Shown piece by piece: positions 46,891 to 58,187 of a stretch of DNA of 64,000 bases (position 1 is the stretch's first letter; each line of letters starts with the position of its first letter). Both the position numbers and the translations under genes were made by a program. This DNA is from Amphiura filiformis (Eukaryota > Echinodermata > Ophiuroidea > Amphilepidida > Amphiuridae). The notes under the pieces were generated by a model. The model saw nothing but the letters and a program-made list of their open reading frames with translations, was not told the origin of the DNA and made no database searches. The stretch lies in NCBI RefSeq assembly GCF_039555335.1, contig NC_092637.1:40450526-40514525 (forward strand). Reading direction: 5' to 3'.

Positions 46891-47352
46891 TGAAGAAAGA
46901 AGAAACTAGGACAGTAGAAAGGACCATAGTCGTTCACATACTCTACCAGTTCAACTAGACTGAACAGTGAATGGCACAGCTACACAGGTAGTATGTACAC
47001 AAATTAGTATGAGAGTCCCACCTGCATACATCCACCATGTCAACATGACTTCTAGAGCTGTAAGACAATAGCGGCACCATGGCAACCTACAATTGGCAAC
47101 TCAGCATTTTACCCAAGTGCACATCAACTTGTCAACAAGCTCATTCCCACCATGCTATGAAGAATATTGTATCAACAGAGCAAGACAATCATCTGAACTT
47201 CATCAGTGCCAAGTTACAATTCAAAGAGGCTTCATTACATGCCCATGATAAATTCACATGGCCATCGAGTGAGTGGAGCTTTATGTGGGAATAATTATGT
47301 GACAAGTTGGACAATGATCATAATGTGGGAGCTACATCTTCTTCAAGTAATA

Positions 47353-47763
47353 GTATTGATCTCACCGGCATGTCAGATGTATAGAGCTGATCCACCATTG
47401 CAACCCTCATCATAGGACATGCATGTCAGATGAATAGAGCTGAGCCACCATTGCAGAAGATTTCAGATGACACTAACAATTATTTTATTTTCTCTTTCAG
47501 CAACAAAATACTAAAAGTGCATACACCTCTTAGTCTCACGGTAGATTGTAACGTGTATGCAACCCCTTTTTCTTTTTGCTGTTGGAACAAATATGTAAAT
47601 AGAACATTCAAGTACTAGAAAAATGACTAGCCTCAAATGGACAAACTTCCATCATTTTAGATGGTAATTTAGATTTGTGATCAGAACTAGGCCTATGATA
47701 AAGTTTGGTAACCAGTAAGCACTTGTGCTCAGCAATATTATTGTGCTAAAATTCCTTGCTTTT
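47353..47763. repeat. 3' copy of the BEL/Pao internal repeat
   Basis: This is the uninverted form of the sequence duplicated at 41727-42283. It lies between pol and the 3' LTR and appears to be ordinary 3' untranslated sequence of the element. Confidence 0.85.
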
Positions 47764-48508
47764 AGATATTCAAAGGTTTTCAGTGAAGCATGCAACATTG
47801 TGTATGGCATCATATTGGATAAATCTCATATGTTTGCTTTGTGTAGTCAATGTAGCTCTCAAGCTATTTCCTCTCATTCATTTTCAAGCAAACTTTTGAG
47901 TTCCAAGTGAAGTCATGCAGACATGTTTCTAGTTTCATGTGTTATTATATTCAACATGCATGCAAGGACCATACATGTGATTTCTTCAAGAGCTGTTTTA
48001 AGACTGAACTGCAACAATTGATGCAAGTGAACTGTCAGACATTTAACTTTATGATCTACATGGAGATCCATTATGTTTTGCAAATGAGCATCATTAGCAC
48101 AGGTGTGCATAAATAATCTTTTCAGTTAAGAATGTTAAGTTGTTTGTGAATCAACAAAGTTAATTTGCAAATGGTTAGTTAGGAGATTTGGTATCAGGAA
48201 ATTACTGTTCCTCTCTCCAATTCCTTGCAAAAACATGCAAGAGTTTCAAATTTATTTGATCTGTTTATCACAGGTTAATGTTTTCAAATCTTGGAATATT
48301 CATGATCCAAATTTAGTTCTGCTTTTTTGAAAAGTTTCCAGATTTAGCTAAACATGTTTGTTGACTAATTGTTTACGTGTTCAAAACATTTCAAGTTTTA
48401 AATGTTATCGTTCAAATGTTAGACATTCTGATTTAAAGTGATTTTGTCAATGTAAATATTTGGCCTTTTGGTAATTGTATGTCTGTGAACATACCAATTA
48501 GAGGGGCG

Positions 48509-48819
48509 GATGTTACCGTCAGAATTCCCTTTTTATAGACTACTTGTTTGTCACAGCATCTGCACTGCCGCTATGGTTTCTGGGAGAAAGCAAAATGGCT
48601 GCGCCCATGGTAACGGAGATGCAGTGATGATACGGTTTTCTACTAGATTGTAGGTTACACACCTATTGTGCAATACTATTCCTACTGGAGATGCCTAGTT
48701 GAACGTTTTCCATAACGCGTCATGTACACATCATAAACACGAACAATAGAATGCTTCTGTAAAGTCTTATTTTGACATTCAATAAAGTTGTACATTTATT
48801 GTAACCTTTCCTTACAACA
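48509..48819 (+). repeat. Probable 3' LTR of the BEL/Pao copy
   Basis: It starts TGTTACCGTCAGAATTCC directly after a purine tract, contains AATAAA at about 48780 and ends near 'cttacaaca', the TG...CA form expected of an LTR. The end point is a judgement, since no 5' LTR is available to align. Confidence 0.6.
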
Positions 48820-48887
48820 TCTTGGTCTTCTTTCTGTGATCATTGATGATCTAAGTTATGTTCTAGATGAGTACAAATACGATATTT

Positions 48888-49024
48888 GACGGTAGAAAAC
48901 TGTATCATCACTGCATCTCCGTTACCATGGGCGCAGCCATTTTGCTTTCTCCCAGAAACCATAGCGGCAGTGCAGATGCTGTGACAAACAAGTAGTCTAT
49001 AAAAAAGGGAATTCTGACGGTAAC
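48888..49024 (-). repeat. Reversed partial LTR copy
   Basis: It is the reverse complement of 48509-48645 with about two differences, ending gggaattctgacggtaaca. Together with the LTR it makes a 516-bp foldback. Confidence 0.85.
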
Positions 49025-49029
49025 AAAAT

Positions 49030-52000
49030 GAAAAAATAATATGAATATCAGTATATCGAACATTTGAATGTACAAAATAGTGTTCGTGCATAGGCATATT
49101 TGATTGTTAAGTAACTTCGGTCAGCGGTGTAACTTTGGTCGGTCAAATATACTTTTTTTAAATGGTCATATTTTCGTACAGCAATATTGTTTTTAGTCAT
49201 ATTGATGTCCATTTGTTAAACAATTTATTTGGAAGAAATAATAGTCGCTCATGTCCATGTTTTTCCTCTAAATTTACTAAAACATCGGGATTTTTGACCA
49301 AAAATTAGCATTTTTTTACACTTTTTTCAGACAAAATAAAAATCGATATTTGTGAGCAAGGATGTGTGCTTGATTAATTTTGCAAGGGGTCAAATGTCAC
49401 AAAAACAACAACTTTCCCATATACAGTGAAGATCAATTTTTTATTTTTTTTTTCTTCATGGACCAAGTTGCCCAAAATGCGGGGTAACTTTGGTCAGGCT
49501 ATTTTTAACCTCGAGGGCACCCTTACAAAATTATTAAAAAATCTTTTTCAACTTCAGGGTGTAGAAGGGAACCCTAATGTCATAAAAAAGAGTTAATTAG
49601 AAATGTAGGCCTAATTGGTTTTGTTTGGAAGCAGTGGTTTAAAAACTCAAAGTTACCCCATTTTACGGTAACTTGCCAGGTTATGTTTGCTGATTTTTGT
49701 ATATACTTAAGTGGAGTAGTGTTTACTTATAATAATAAAGATCCGGTAAAAGAAATGAACTACCCATTGTGCATTATTTCAAAACTAGCGTTGTAAAAAA
49801 GACACTGTGTTTATCTATAATATTTCGAGCTAGGCTAAATTAAGACCTACCAGGAATGAAAGAATGAAGATTTAGAGTCAGCCTCCATTAAAAGCTTTTC
49901 GGGTGCTAATATAGCCTACCTATTTATTTGAGATAGTTGTGATTTATAAGCCTGTTATCATACTTCATAGGCTATCATACTAATTTTGGCTCCGGCTTGC
50001 TCTTTATGATTAGGCCTATAGCGCAGTTGTTTTAATGAAAATAAGCAAAAATAACACCGTTCTGAATAACATGAATAATGAATTGAACCTATAACCACTA
50101 AAAAACAACAGGAAAGCGCTTATTATTAACGGTTTCTTGTACAATTTACGGGGTAGGCCTACAATCCATTCAAGACTAATCAATGTTGACCAACTGCAGT
50201 GGCAACACGTAAATGTATCTCCCAATATTGCGTGCTGACTCATTTTACGCTCTCACGACAGCATCGTCGCACACTCACGGCGTACTCAGTGCGGAGTTCG
50301 CGATGGTTGATATCAGCACGCGAAGATCAAAACAAAAAGGTTCGACTTCACTACGCACCGGCCTACGCGCTACATGCGTCCTTTCTAGCCTCCTTCGGAG
50401 GCGAAGGAGCGTTCCGATTTCAATGCAAGAAGCCTAAAAAGTTTATTACGGGACGCTAAAGACGTGTGCTTGTCTACTGTTGGTGATAGGGCCTATAGGT
50501 CTGTAGAAATAGGGGCTGATAGCCTAGGCCTATACATTTAAGTCACTCAACTTTGGAAGTGAGGGATGTGTGGACACCATTGAGTTCAAAAATATGGGCT
50601 TTTGGTGAGAGCTTTGAAGCCATAACAAGGGGGTCATTCAGCGAGGAGGCCTAAAAAAGGGGGTCTTTCAGTGATACTGTGACAAAATTTGGGTAAAAAT
50701 ATAAAAGTTGACAAAATTGTTGATAATTAAATAATTAAAATAATAACCTGCAGCTGGTCTTTACTATTAGTGTCAGAGGGCATATGGCATGGTTTTTCAT
50801 TTTTTCTTTCAATTGGATGGAAAATAGGTTGGCTTTGGAGCAAAGCTACCCAAGAGTAGTGGTTTAGTGCTTTGAGGCTGGCAACCCATGTGACGGCAGA
50901 GATATCCACCCATAGACCGAGAGCTCTGTGTTAGTAGTTTATCGTAGGGAGGCTATATCCTCATAAAGGCTATATCCTCCTACGATACTTGAATTTGTAC
51001 GTGGCCACGAGCTTGCTTTATTTTCAGTGAAATAGTGTGAGTGCTTGGGTACATGGTATTAGGTTTCGATAAATTGTGGTGTAGTAATTAATGGATATTG
51101 AATTGTTTTTTCTATTGCGATTTGTGTAGTGGAGCGTGACAGGGTAGAAAAATGTGTTTTGGGAAGAGTTGATGATTTAATGAATGTGGTATTAATGAAT
51201 GTTTGGACTGGTTTTTGTGGAGTTTCAAGGGTTAATATTAATTGGAATTTGCAGTGGGAATTGTTAAAGTTTGTTTAGTTGAACTTGGCCAAATTGTTTG
51301 TTTTCAGTTGATGGAGATTAATGGAGAGTGTATTAACATATGGATTGATGAGGTTGTGAATGCACAATGATCCCTTGGGAGTAGTACAAGGTGTTTACTA
51401 GAAGTGAAATACCAGTAGTGATTTTAGGAGTTGTAAGTGCAGCAAGTAATGTGATATTGATTGAATGCACTTGAACCGAGTTCAAGGTTGTAGGAGGTTG
51501 TAACCAAATAATTTAGTTACTTTGAACTCAGAAAGTTTTGTAGATGACTTGTGTGATAGCTGCTGTAAAGTGAGTGGGTGCTGTTTGTGTTATTCTATTG
51601 TGCGTAATATGGGACGTTTGTTTTAAAGGAGCTGTTATATTAGTGGCAGGATTGGTGTGGCTGTTTTGTAATGAAGGGAGTGGTGTTCACACTAGCTAAG
51701 GGGTGTTCAGTTGTAAGTATGCGAAGGTACTTTCACACTAGCTGTATTGCGAGAGGGGGTATTTAACTCGAGTAAACTGGGTATTTATACCTCGAGTAAA
51801 GTGCCCAGTTGTGGTAAGCGTGTGGTACTGTAGGCTTACCCCATTGACTCATTACAAAACGTTTGTTTAAGAGCTTTAAAGACAGATATTATTAGTACTT
51901 GAGGAATATGTCACTAACCATTTGCTTGCCTCATCAGGGTATAGATAGTACCCGGGAGATAGTAAACCTTAGAGGAGAAGGCCCTGTAAGAATGGGTGAC

Positions 52001-52200
52001 CATTGGGAGAGTCTGTTTAATATTCAGTAAGCTTCAGTAGTAACACTAACATCAATCCCCATCGCACCAGTTCTTTTGCCCAATATTTCTGTACAATAAT
52101 TGAATGACCTTTGAAGGTACAAAAACTCATATTCCAAAAGATGAGGTCAAATTTGAGCAATGATTGGTATTATGCTGGTGAACGATCGCGATAGCCTTTA
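49030..52200. other. Stretch without a supported gene
   Basis: 49130-49680 has repeated 'gggtaactttggtc' words and may be an old repeat. 50190-50460 is less AT-rich and has a hairpin 'gcctccttcggaggc', but its frames show no signature. 50935-51000 holds an inverted 'tatcgtagg...cctacgata' pair. Nothing else is seen. Confidence 0.5.
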
Positions 52201-52220
52201 CGGAGATGGTGTCACTGTAC

Positions 52221-52460
52221 ATACCCACAGGTTATAGGGACTGTGGTATATATGAATATGAACTTGACCAGGTCAGTGACTTTCTCTGTCAAAACATATT
52301 ATGGTATTGTTTCAGTGCGAAAGGGGAGATATCTGAACAAATACCCACAGATTATAGGGACTGTGGTATATATGAATATGAACTTGACCAGGTCAGTGAT
52401 TTTCTCTGTCAAAACATATTATGGTATTGTTTCAGTGCGAAAGGGGAGATATCTGAACAA
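52221..52460. repeat. Tandem duplication of a 120-bp unit
   Basis: 52221-52340 and 52341-52460 are nearly identical (starts 'atacccacaggttataggg' and 'atacccacagattataggg'). The unit is a multiple of three, so the frame 52206-52514 repeats a 40-residue block (YRDCGIYEYELDQVSDFL). Coding status is unsupported. Confidence 0.9.
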
Positions 52461-52550
52461 AATGATCATAGTGCAATTATCTTGATTGCATCAAACAGTC
52501 AAAAGTATTTTTGAAACCAGTTTTATGATGTAAGTTGATGTAACAACTTA

Positions 52551-53044
52551 GGGGTGGTGCAATAATTATGTGTACCCCGGGGGGTGAATTATAGGGGGGC
52601 ACAGATTTTTTGGCAGGCCAAAAGGGGGGGGCAAGCATTTTTTGGCAGGTCAAAAGGGGGTCAAGCGATTTTTGGCAGGTCGAAAGGGGGGGCAAGCAAT
52701 TTTTGGCACAGATATTTTGGGCACCGTTTCTATATTACGCTCTAAAAAGGCGTAGGAAAACATTAGGAACACGTTCAAATATGCAAAATTTCCTGCTCGC
52801 TGCGCTCACACTATATGATAAGACAATTTAAGGTTTTAAATTCGGGTTCCCCAAAATCTTGCATGTGTAAAGGGGGGGGGGGGCAAAGATTTTTGGCACA
52901 TCAAAAGGGGGGGGGGGCAAAGGTTTTTTGGCACGTCGAAAGGGGGGGGCAAAGGTTTTTTGGCACGGCCAGAGGGGGGGGCAAGCGATTTTGGCAGACC
53001 ATTTTGAGAATTCACCCCGGGTACACATAATTATTGCACCACCC
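52551..53044. mobile_element. Harbinger-type MITE with internal G-rich tandem units (494 bp)
   Basis: It is flanked by TTA (52548-52550 and 53045-53047). The ends GGGGTGGTGCAATAATTATG and CATAATTATTGCACCACCC mirror each other and continue through 'tgtaccc' and 'gaatt'. Inside are six or seven units of about 35 bp, 'ttttggca' plus a run of G. The TWA target fits PIF/Harbinger. Confidence 0.8.
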
Positions 53045-53564
53045 TTAACCTTTGTTTGAGATAAGAAGGTATTGCAACAATGTTAATATGTCTTCACATC
53101 CGAACTGGATAATATTTTGATGGATTTGGACAGATTTGTTGGGTGATTTGTGTTTGTAATTTTTGCTATTCGTGATGTGTATTTTGAGTTGTGTTGGTGG
53201 AAAAGGTAAGCTTCTGAACCAAGTTTGAACTGATGAATGCCAATGGAACATGTAGTATGAATTGAGGGAATCATTCTAAAAATTGTCAATTGATCAGAAT
53301 TTTCAGCAGTAGGCCTATTGATCAGAATGAAATGGGGAAAATGATAAGTACAATCAAGATCGCTAGTTCTTATTGACAGAACGAACTCATAAGAGTCATA
53401 AGTTCTGAATATTGGGGAAAATATCTCAGGTTTGGGCATATAGCCACAAAAAAATGATATTTATAAACAAGCAACAAGTTAATAATAGGTCATCACTGGA
53501 GTGATTGGTTTCTGGCCCCCAAGTAAACCATATAATAACAAAGCTATTGTGGCACTCGACTGCC

Positions 53565-55045
53565 CATCTATATGCTTGTTCAGACGATCGCTTGTAAAGT
53601 TGCTTGTAACTACATTCAAATGTAAACTTGCATGTAGTGCCCGTCTAAACGCACTCACATGTAGCTACATGCAAGTTACAACTGACGATTCTACATGTAA
53701 GATATCTTACATGTAGCGAGCCAGGGGCACTCCCACTTTGGAGGTCACGCGTATGTAGGGCTGTTAAGACCCCTTTTCAGCGTCGCTCTACCCAAAAACC
53801 CCATATTTTTTACAAACACATGTTCTGTCACCCGAAGGCCCCTTATTTTTCCATTTGATCTGTCACCCAAAGACCCTTATTTTTCAATTGAATACATGAA
53901 TACAAAGGCCACCTAAGTCCATGCGAAGTTATTTTGAGAGAAAAACCCGTGTATCATTTTAATTCCTTCAGTTAGATTTACCTGGTCAATATGGTAAGTT
54001 TTACGTGCAAATGAGTGGATTAACCTGTATTAGGTATGACGATTAGCATTTCAGGGACTTCGTGGGGTTCATTTTAAATTTTGGACTTAGGTGGTTTTTT
54101 GAATCATATACAAAGACAACAATGTTAGAATGAGATTACCACTAGTAAGATAATACAAAATAAAGCACACAGGTATGTATAATGTTGATAAGCATTCTGC
54201 CATGTAATATAAACCACACACTTTCCTTTATTAAACCCATTTTTTGTTCAAAAGTCATTCTCTAGCAATGAATGTGTTACAAGTGGACTTTTATACATAC
54301 TGGATTTCAATCAATGTGTTACAAGACTCAAATCATGGAATTGGGTGATTCTTTCATACATGCTATTTTTCACATGCCCAATAGACACAGAGGATGAATT
54401 TGAGTTGTTCTTTCATGCATATGACAGGCCTATGTATAGCAACAATTTCCCATGCTTAACTCAATTTGGCCAAAGTATGGACTTAGGTGGCTTTTGTATT
54501 CATATATTCAATTTGAACAGCAATTTTCATTTATCACTGATTTTGTTACCTATTATTTGACAAAACAAAGAAATCTGAAGCCTTTTTGAACTAAAAATTT
54601 GATTTTTGAGGGTTTTTTTGACACTGTTTCGGCTCTCACCCAAAGGTTCCAAAAGTCATGTTCTCACCCAATGACCCCATATTGTTGACATTTTGCTCTC
54701 ACCGAATGCCCCTTACTGCGAAAGTGCCAGCCCTACACCTATATCCATTTCATATTGAAGTGCCCCCCCCCCGGGGTAGCGAAGTACATTCGAATGTAAG
54801 GCCAGTGTGAACAAGACTTGCTTGTAAACTCGCATGTAAGCATGACCTTGATGACCCAATTCTATTCTGATTGTGCATAATCATGGCATAATTTACCAGT
54901 GAAGGTCACTCTTACTTTTGAGTTGGCTCATAGACCATGTTGGCTTACAAGTAAGTCCCGTGTGGACACACACTCCCTTGCAGCCTAGTCTCACTTCCCT
55001 GGCATAATTTAATTGCCGGCTTGCTTGTAAGTAGGCTACCGTCTA
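53565..55045. mobile_element. 'acatgtag'-rich element split by another MITE
   Basis: The flanks 53565-53722 and 54780-55045 share 'cttgtaa', 'gcatgtaa' and 'cgtctaa' words in opposite orientations, including palindromes such as ctacatgtaag/cttacatgtag. A 1-kb element (53725-54777) interrupts it. Confidence 0.5.
53725..54777. mobile_element. ~1.05-kb MITE with 'ggggcactt' ends
   Basis: The left end reads 'caggggcactcccactttgg' then 'gtagggctg'. The right end, reversed, reads a G run, 'gcacttcaatatgaaatgg' then 'gtagggctgg'. The flanking 'tagcga' occurs on both sides, compatible with a target duplication. Inside are several 'ccccttatttttc' and 'tcacccaa' words. Non-coding. Confidence 0.65.
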
Positions 55046-55264
55046 ACCACACCTAATTTGCAGTTGGTGTTGCAATAGGAAAGGTTTTGGGAAGGATATC
55101 AGCCTTTGGTAGGGCATTAGGCACAACTAACCACCAACATCTTAACAACCAAGCCCCAACCCCACCTCATCCCCGCCCCCATCCAGAGTTACAAAATTAA
55201 CAGCCATCACAGAAAAAACCTACGATATATGTGGCTCGAGAGCCACAGCGGCTCTAGTTTGATA

Positions 55265-55363
55265 TTAGTGTGATAGCTGTTTGTTCTATTAAGGTCTAGA
55301 ATTGAAAATTATGTAATATTTTGTTAGAAACATTAATAAATGATCACATCCAACAACCGTGAA
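55265..55363. repeat. Right-end fragment of the GGTTGTTTGATG MITE
   Basis: 'aaggtctagaattgaaaatt' through 'aataaatgatcacatccaac' matches the last ~95 bp of the element at 22761-23917. Confidence 0.65.
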
Positions 55364-55447
55364 TATTTTTGATGTTTTATTATCAACTTGAACCGTTATT
55401 ATTGGATGCTTTACATCCAATATTTATTGGTCTCGCTATGAGTTTTA

Positions 55448-55929
55448 AAATAAACATCTCAAAAAAGTAACTAACCCCCCTTAAATAATGACCATTATTC
55501 ACAAACGGGTGATTGTATTACAAATCTGTAAAATGCGCTGGAAGCAAAATTTATTTCTGCACATTTTGACACCTCATTTGTAGCAATTGACTAAATATTG
55601 ACGTCACATCGTACATTTAAATCAATGTAGCCCAAGATTCTATTGATTTTGCATTCAGTGTAATGGACGAAAATCTTTGAAATGATATCTGAGTGTTTTT
55701 GTATTGTAAAAATTTGTATGTAAGTGCAACTTTCAAATCTGGACCTCACTACATTAAATTGACCGGTGTTTTATTGTTTTTCTGGGCTATCGTATCAAAT
55801 GAGGTGTCAAAAGGCGCAGACATAAATTCTGCTTCTAACGCATTTTACAGATTTGTAATACAATCGCCCGTTTTTGAATAATGTTCATTATGTAAGGGGG
55901 GTTAGTTACCTTTTTTGAGATGTTTATTT
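55448..55929. mobile_element. Palindromic MITE (~480 bp, arms ~110 bp)
   Basis: 'aaataaacatctcaaaaaag' on the left faces 'cttttttgagatgtttattt' on the right. The arms continue through 'taactaaccccc', 'acaaatctgtaaaatgcg' and 'tgacacctcattt' with their complements. The interior is non-coding. Confidence 0.87.
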
Positions 55930-56378
55930 GACTCGGCTACGTGTCGTCCAGTAATCTAAGTGTCCAATATTTTCAAACTCCTAAATAGCTCCACTAATAT
56001 TATTATGGGCTTAGTCGACCCATTATAATATTAGAAACTGTAAAAATCCAACTTAAACATGTTTAGTCCTATAATAATTATTCCCAAAAGTTTGTGTTTT
56101 CTGTTCTGTAAATAATTGTGAAACTTGAGTGCGGACACCAGAATCTTATTTTGATGACTATAAAGTGGTGATGCCAATACACGCAGAGTATGCCAGGAGG
56201 TACGTTTGACTATACATATATTTTGGGTTGATTTGATTAACTATACCATTGGGAATTTTACAGCTTCATAAAAGAAAGAAATTCATTTGACACGCACTCG
56301 TAAAAAACAATCGCGATGGATCAGAAGTCATGCACTCTTAAAATTACTGGGTAAATTTAATCTTCACCTAACCATTAA

Positions 56379-56665
56379 GATTGTTTGATATATGTTAAAC
56401 TAAATTATTAGCTCAACACTGATGGCGCTTTTATTAAATCTTGTTAGTATTATGCATAAAAAGCGCCCTCAATTTGCACACATACAGCTTATTTATTAAG
56501 TAAAAATTACCACACAAAAGCAGAGAGGAAAATCAATTTTAAAAATATTATAAGTATAATATTTGCGCCGCATATTACAGTGAAAGCTGTTGGTATTGTC
56601 CAAGTATGGAATAGCAAATTATATGTTTGGTAAGAAAAAATAATAAATAATCCCATCAAACAACC
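56379..56665. mobile_element. Short copy of the GGTTGTTTGATG MITE (287 bp)
   Basis: It starts gattgtttgata and ends catcaaacaacc. The subterminal 'tgatggcgcttttatt' and 'gcgccctcaatttgcacaca' match the long copy at 22761-23917. It lacks that copy's nested MITE. Confidence 0.72.
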
Positions 56666-56759
56666 GCGTAACTAAGGTATTTTGTTATTGGAAAAGGTCA
56701 TGCAGTTCTAATTTTATACGTTCATGTACACTATGCTGTATACGGTACATCATTTTTAT

Positions 56760-58187
56760 TTGATCATTTCAATCTTTATTGCAACCATTAAAATCATACA
56801 AAGTTTAAGCATAATGATTGAAAAGAAAACACATAAACCAGACTAGAGAACGGAGAAGACAAAATGTCATCCCCCGTATCTCCGCAGGTGCATAAATACC
56901 AATACATACAAAACATACAACACTGTACTAGAAAATATACCTTCAGTAAAATTTTTAAAAAGAAAAACATTTTAAAAGGGAATCCAAAAAGTTAAATGAT
57001 GATCTTAAGCTCTTTATATCTCCTAGAGTTTCGATATCTGCTCAAATGACTTTTGATATTGATTTGCTTTGACCATGGAAGTAAGAGACATGGAAGCTGG
57101 TCGATCCAACACCTATTGAATTATTTACGTAACATTCTATAGAGGGTACGTATCAAGCTATTGTGATAACAATGTAGTCAGCGTGTCTTTGATGTGGATC
57201 AGACTTGCCGCCTTTATTGCCAGTTCGTTTATTTACAGGTCTATTATTTTGAGCAAAAATCGTGTTTTTCTTGATTATGTTTCAAGTATGTTGTTTTAAA
57301 AAAAAAAAAAGTGACAGGGATGTTAGATTTGTAATCCATAATTACAGAAATCCAATCAAAATATCGATTTCTACCCTATACTTACAGATTTTCTTAAACT
57401 TCAAAATATTGGAAATCATGCATTTACGTCTAAACCGCTAATTAGCGGTAATAATTGATATGCGCACTTGGCACATGCTTTACATTATAAAATGAATCCT
57501 GCATCTATTTGTGTGCCCGGGGCTGCCTGAAATTGCTGTTGACCAGAATGTTCCAGAGTCTGGTATTATCTTTACATTTTGCGTAAAATAAATTGTATTT
57601 CATTTCATTTTCTGTTTTAAAACTGCTATCTGAAAGTCTAGCATATATATGCATTTAATCGGTAGGTTTTCACATAATTACATACTTTTAATAAAATTGT
57701 ATAAATTAAACTGATAGCATTCTGACCATTACGTAGGGATTTTATAAAATCTGTTTGTGTTCATAAAACTAGTCATGCACTGCGGTAATATAACACAGCC
57801 CATTATCAGGACTTAGTACACGACCTGGTACTGCTATTGATTTTTAAGCGGAACTTTGATTTTAGACATGGTACACGTTGACCATGCGTTGACTCAATTG
57901 TTCCACTTCCAACTGTACTGCTTTTGTTCAGTATCGCGGCAAGTATGATACTCACTTTGATGTAGTATTTGACCAGCTTCCATGTGTATTACTTCCATGC
58001 TTTGACTTTCACATTTTTGTGAGTGTATAAGTCTTAAGCAGGTGTTAGCAACTGTATTTTATTGCCTGTGTTGAACTTTGTAGGTCATTTTACTAGTAAT
58101 TCTTAAATTAGTATTGATTTGATGATAAACACACGACCAACTTTGGAAACAGACAGAATTGTCTTCATTTCGGACAAATCAGCTATC
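56760..58187. other. Upstream region of the second FReD gene, no feature recognised
   Basis: The part near 56760-56900 ('tcaatctttattgcaacc') could be the 3' end of a LINE on the minus strand, but this is not certain. No promoter motif is convincing. Confidence 0.4.

Larger units (their letters stand above)
41727..49024 (+). mobile_element. BEL/Pao LTR retrotransposon, rearranged and broken (fossil)
   Basis: The plus-strand element has a pol region (about 42290-46260), a long 3' untranslated part, a purine-rich tract 'agaggggcgga' and a probable 3' LTR (48509-48819). A 306-bp stretch of its 3' part recurs at its 5' end next to an inverted duplicate, and a reversed piece of LTR follows the 3' LTR. 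A normal 5' LTR and gag are not recognised. The frame is broken about once. The repeated pieces differ by only about two positions per 135-300 bp, so the copy looks young. Confidence 0.85.

Noticed and set aside
41727-49024. Gypsy or retrovirus-like identity for the LTR element
   Set aside because: The DUF1758/A17-type protease region, YVDDFLKS motif and C-terminal region after the integrase are those of BEL/Pao, and no envelope is seen.
50199-50459. Possible small gene in a less AT-rich patch
   Set aside because: No domain, signal peptide, splice site or conserved motif; the patch also contains a hairpin and may be a repeat.
52477-53028. Pro-rich or Gly-rich proteins in the 52.5-53.0 kb region
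   Set aside because: They are translations of the G-rich tandem units inside a MITE with clear TIRs and TTA flanks.
54345-54560. 71-residue frame with a hydrophobic stretch
   Set aside because: It lies inside the 1-kb MITE at 53725-54777 and has no family signature.
56760-57100. 3' end of a LINE on the minus strand
   Set aside because: The 'tttattgcaacc' wording is suggestive, but no coding motif or tail could be shown.
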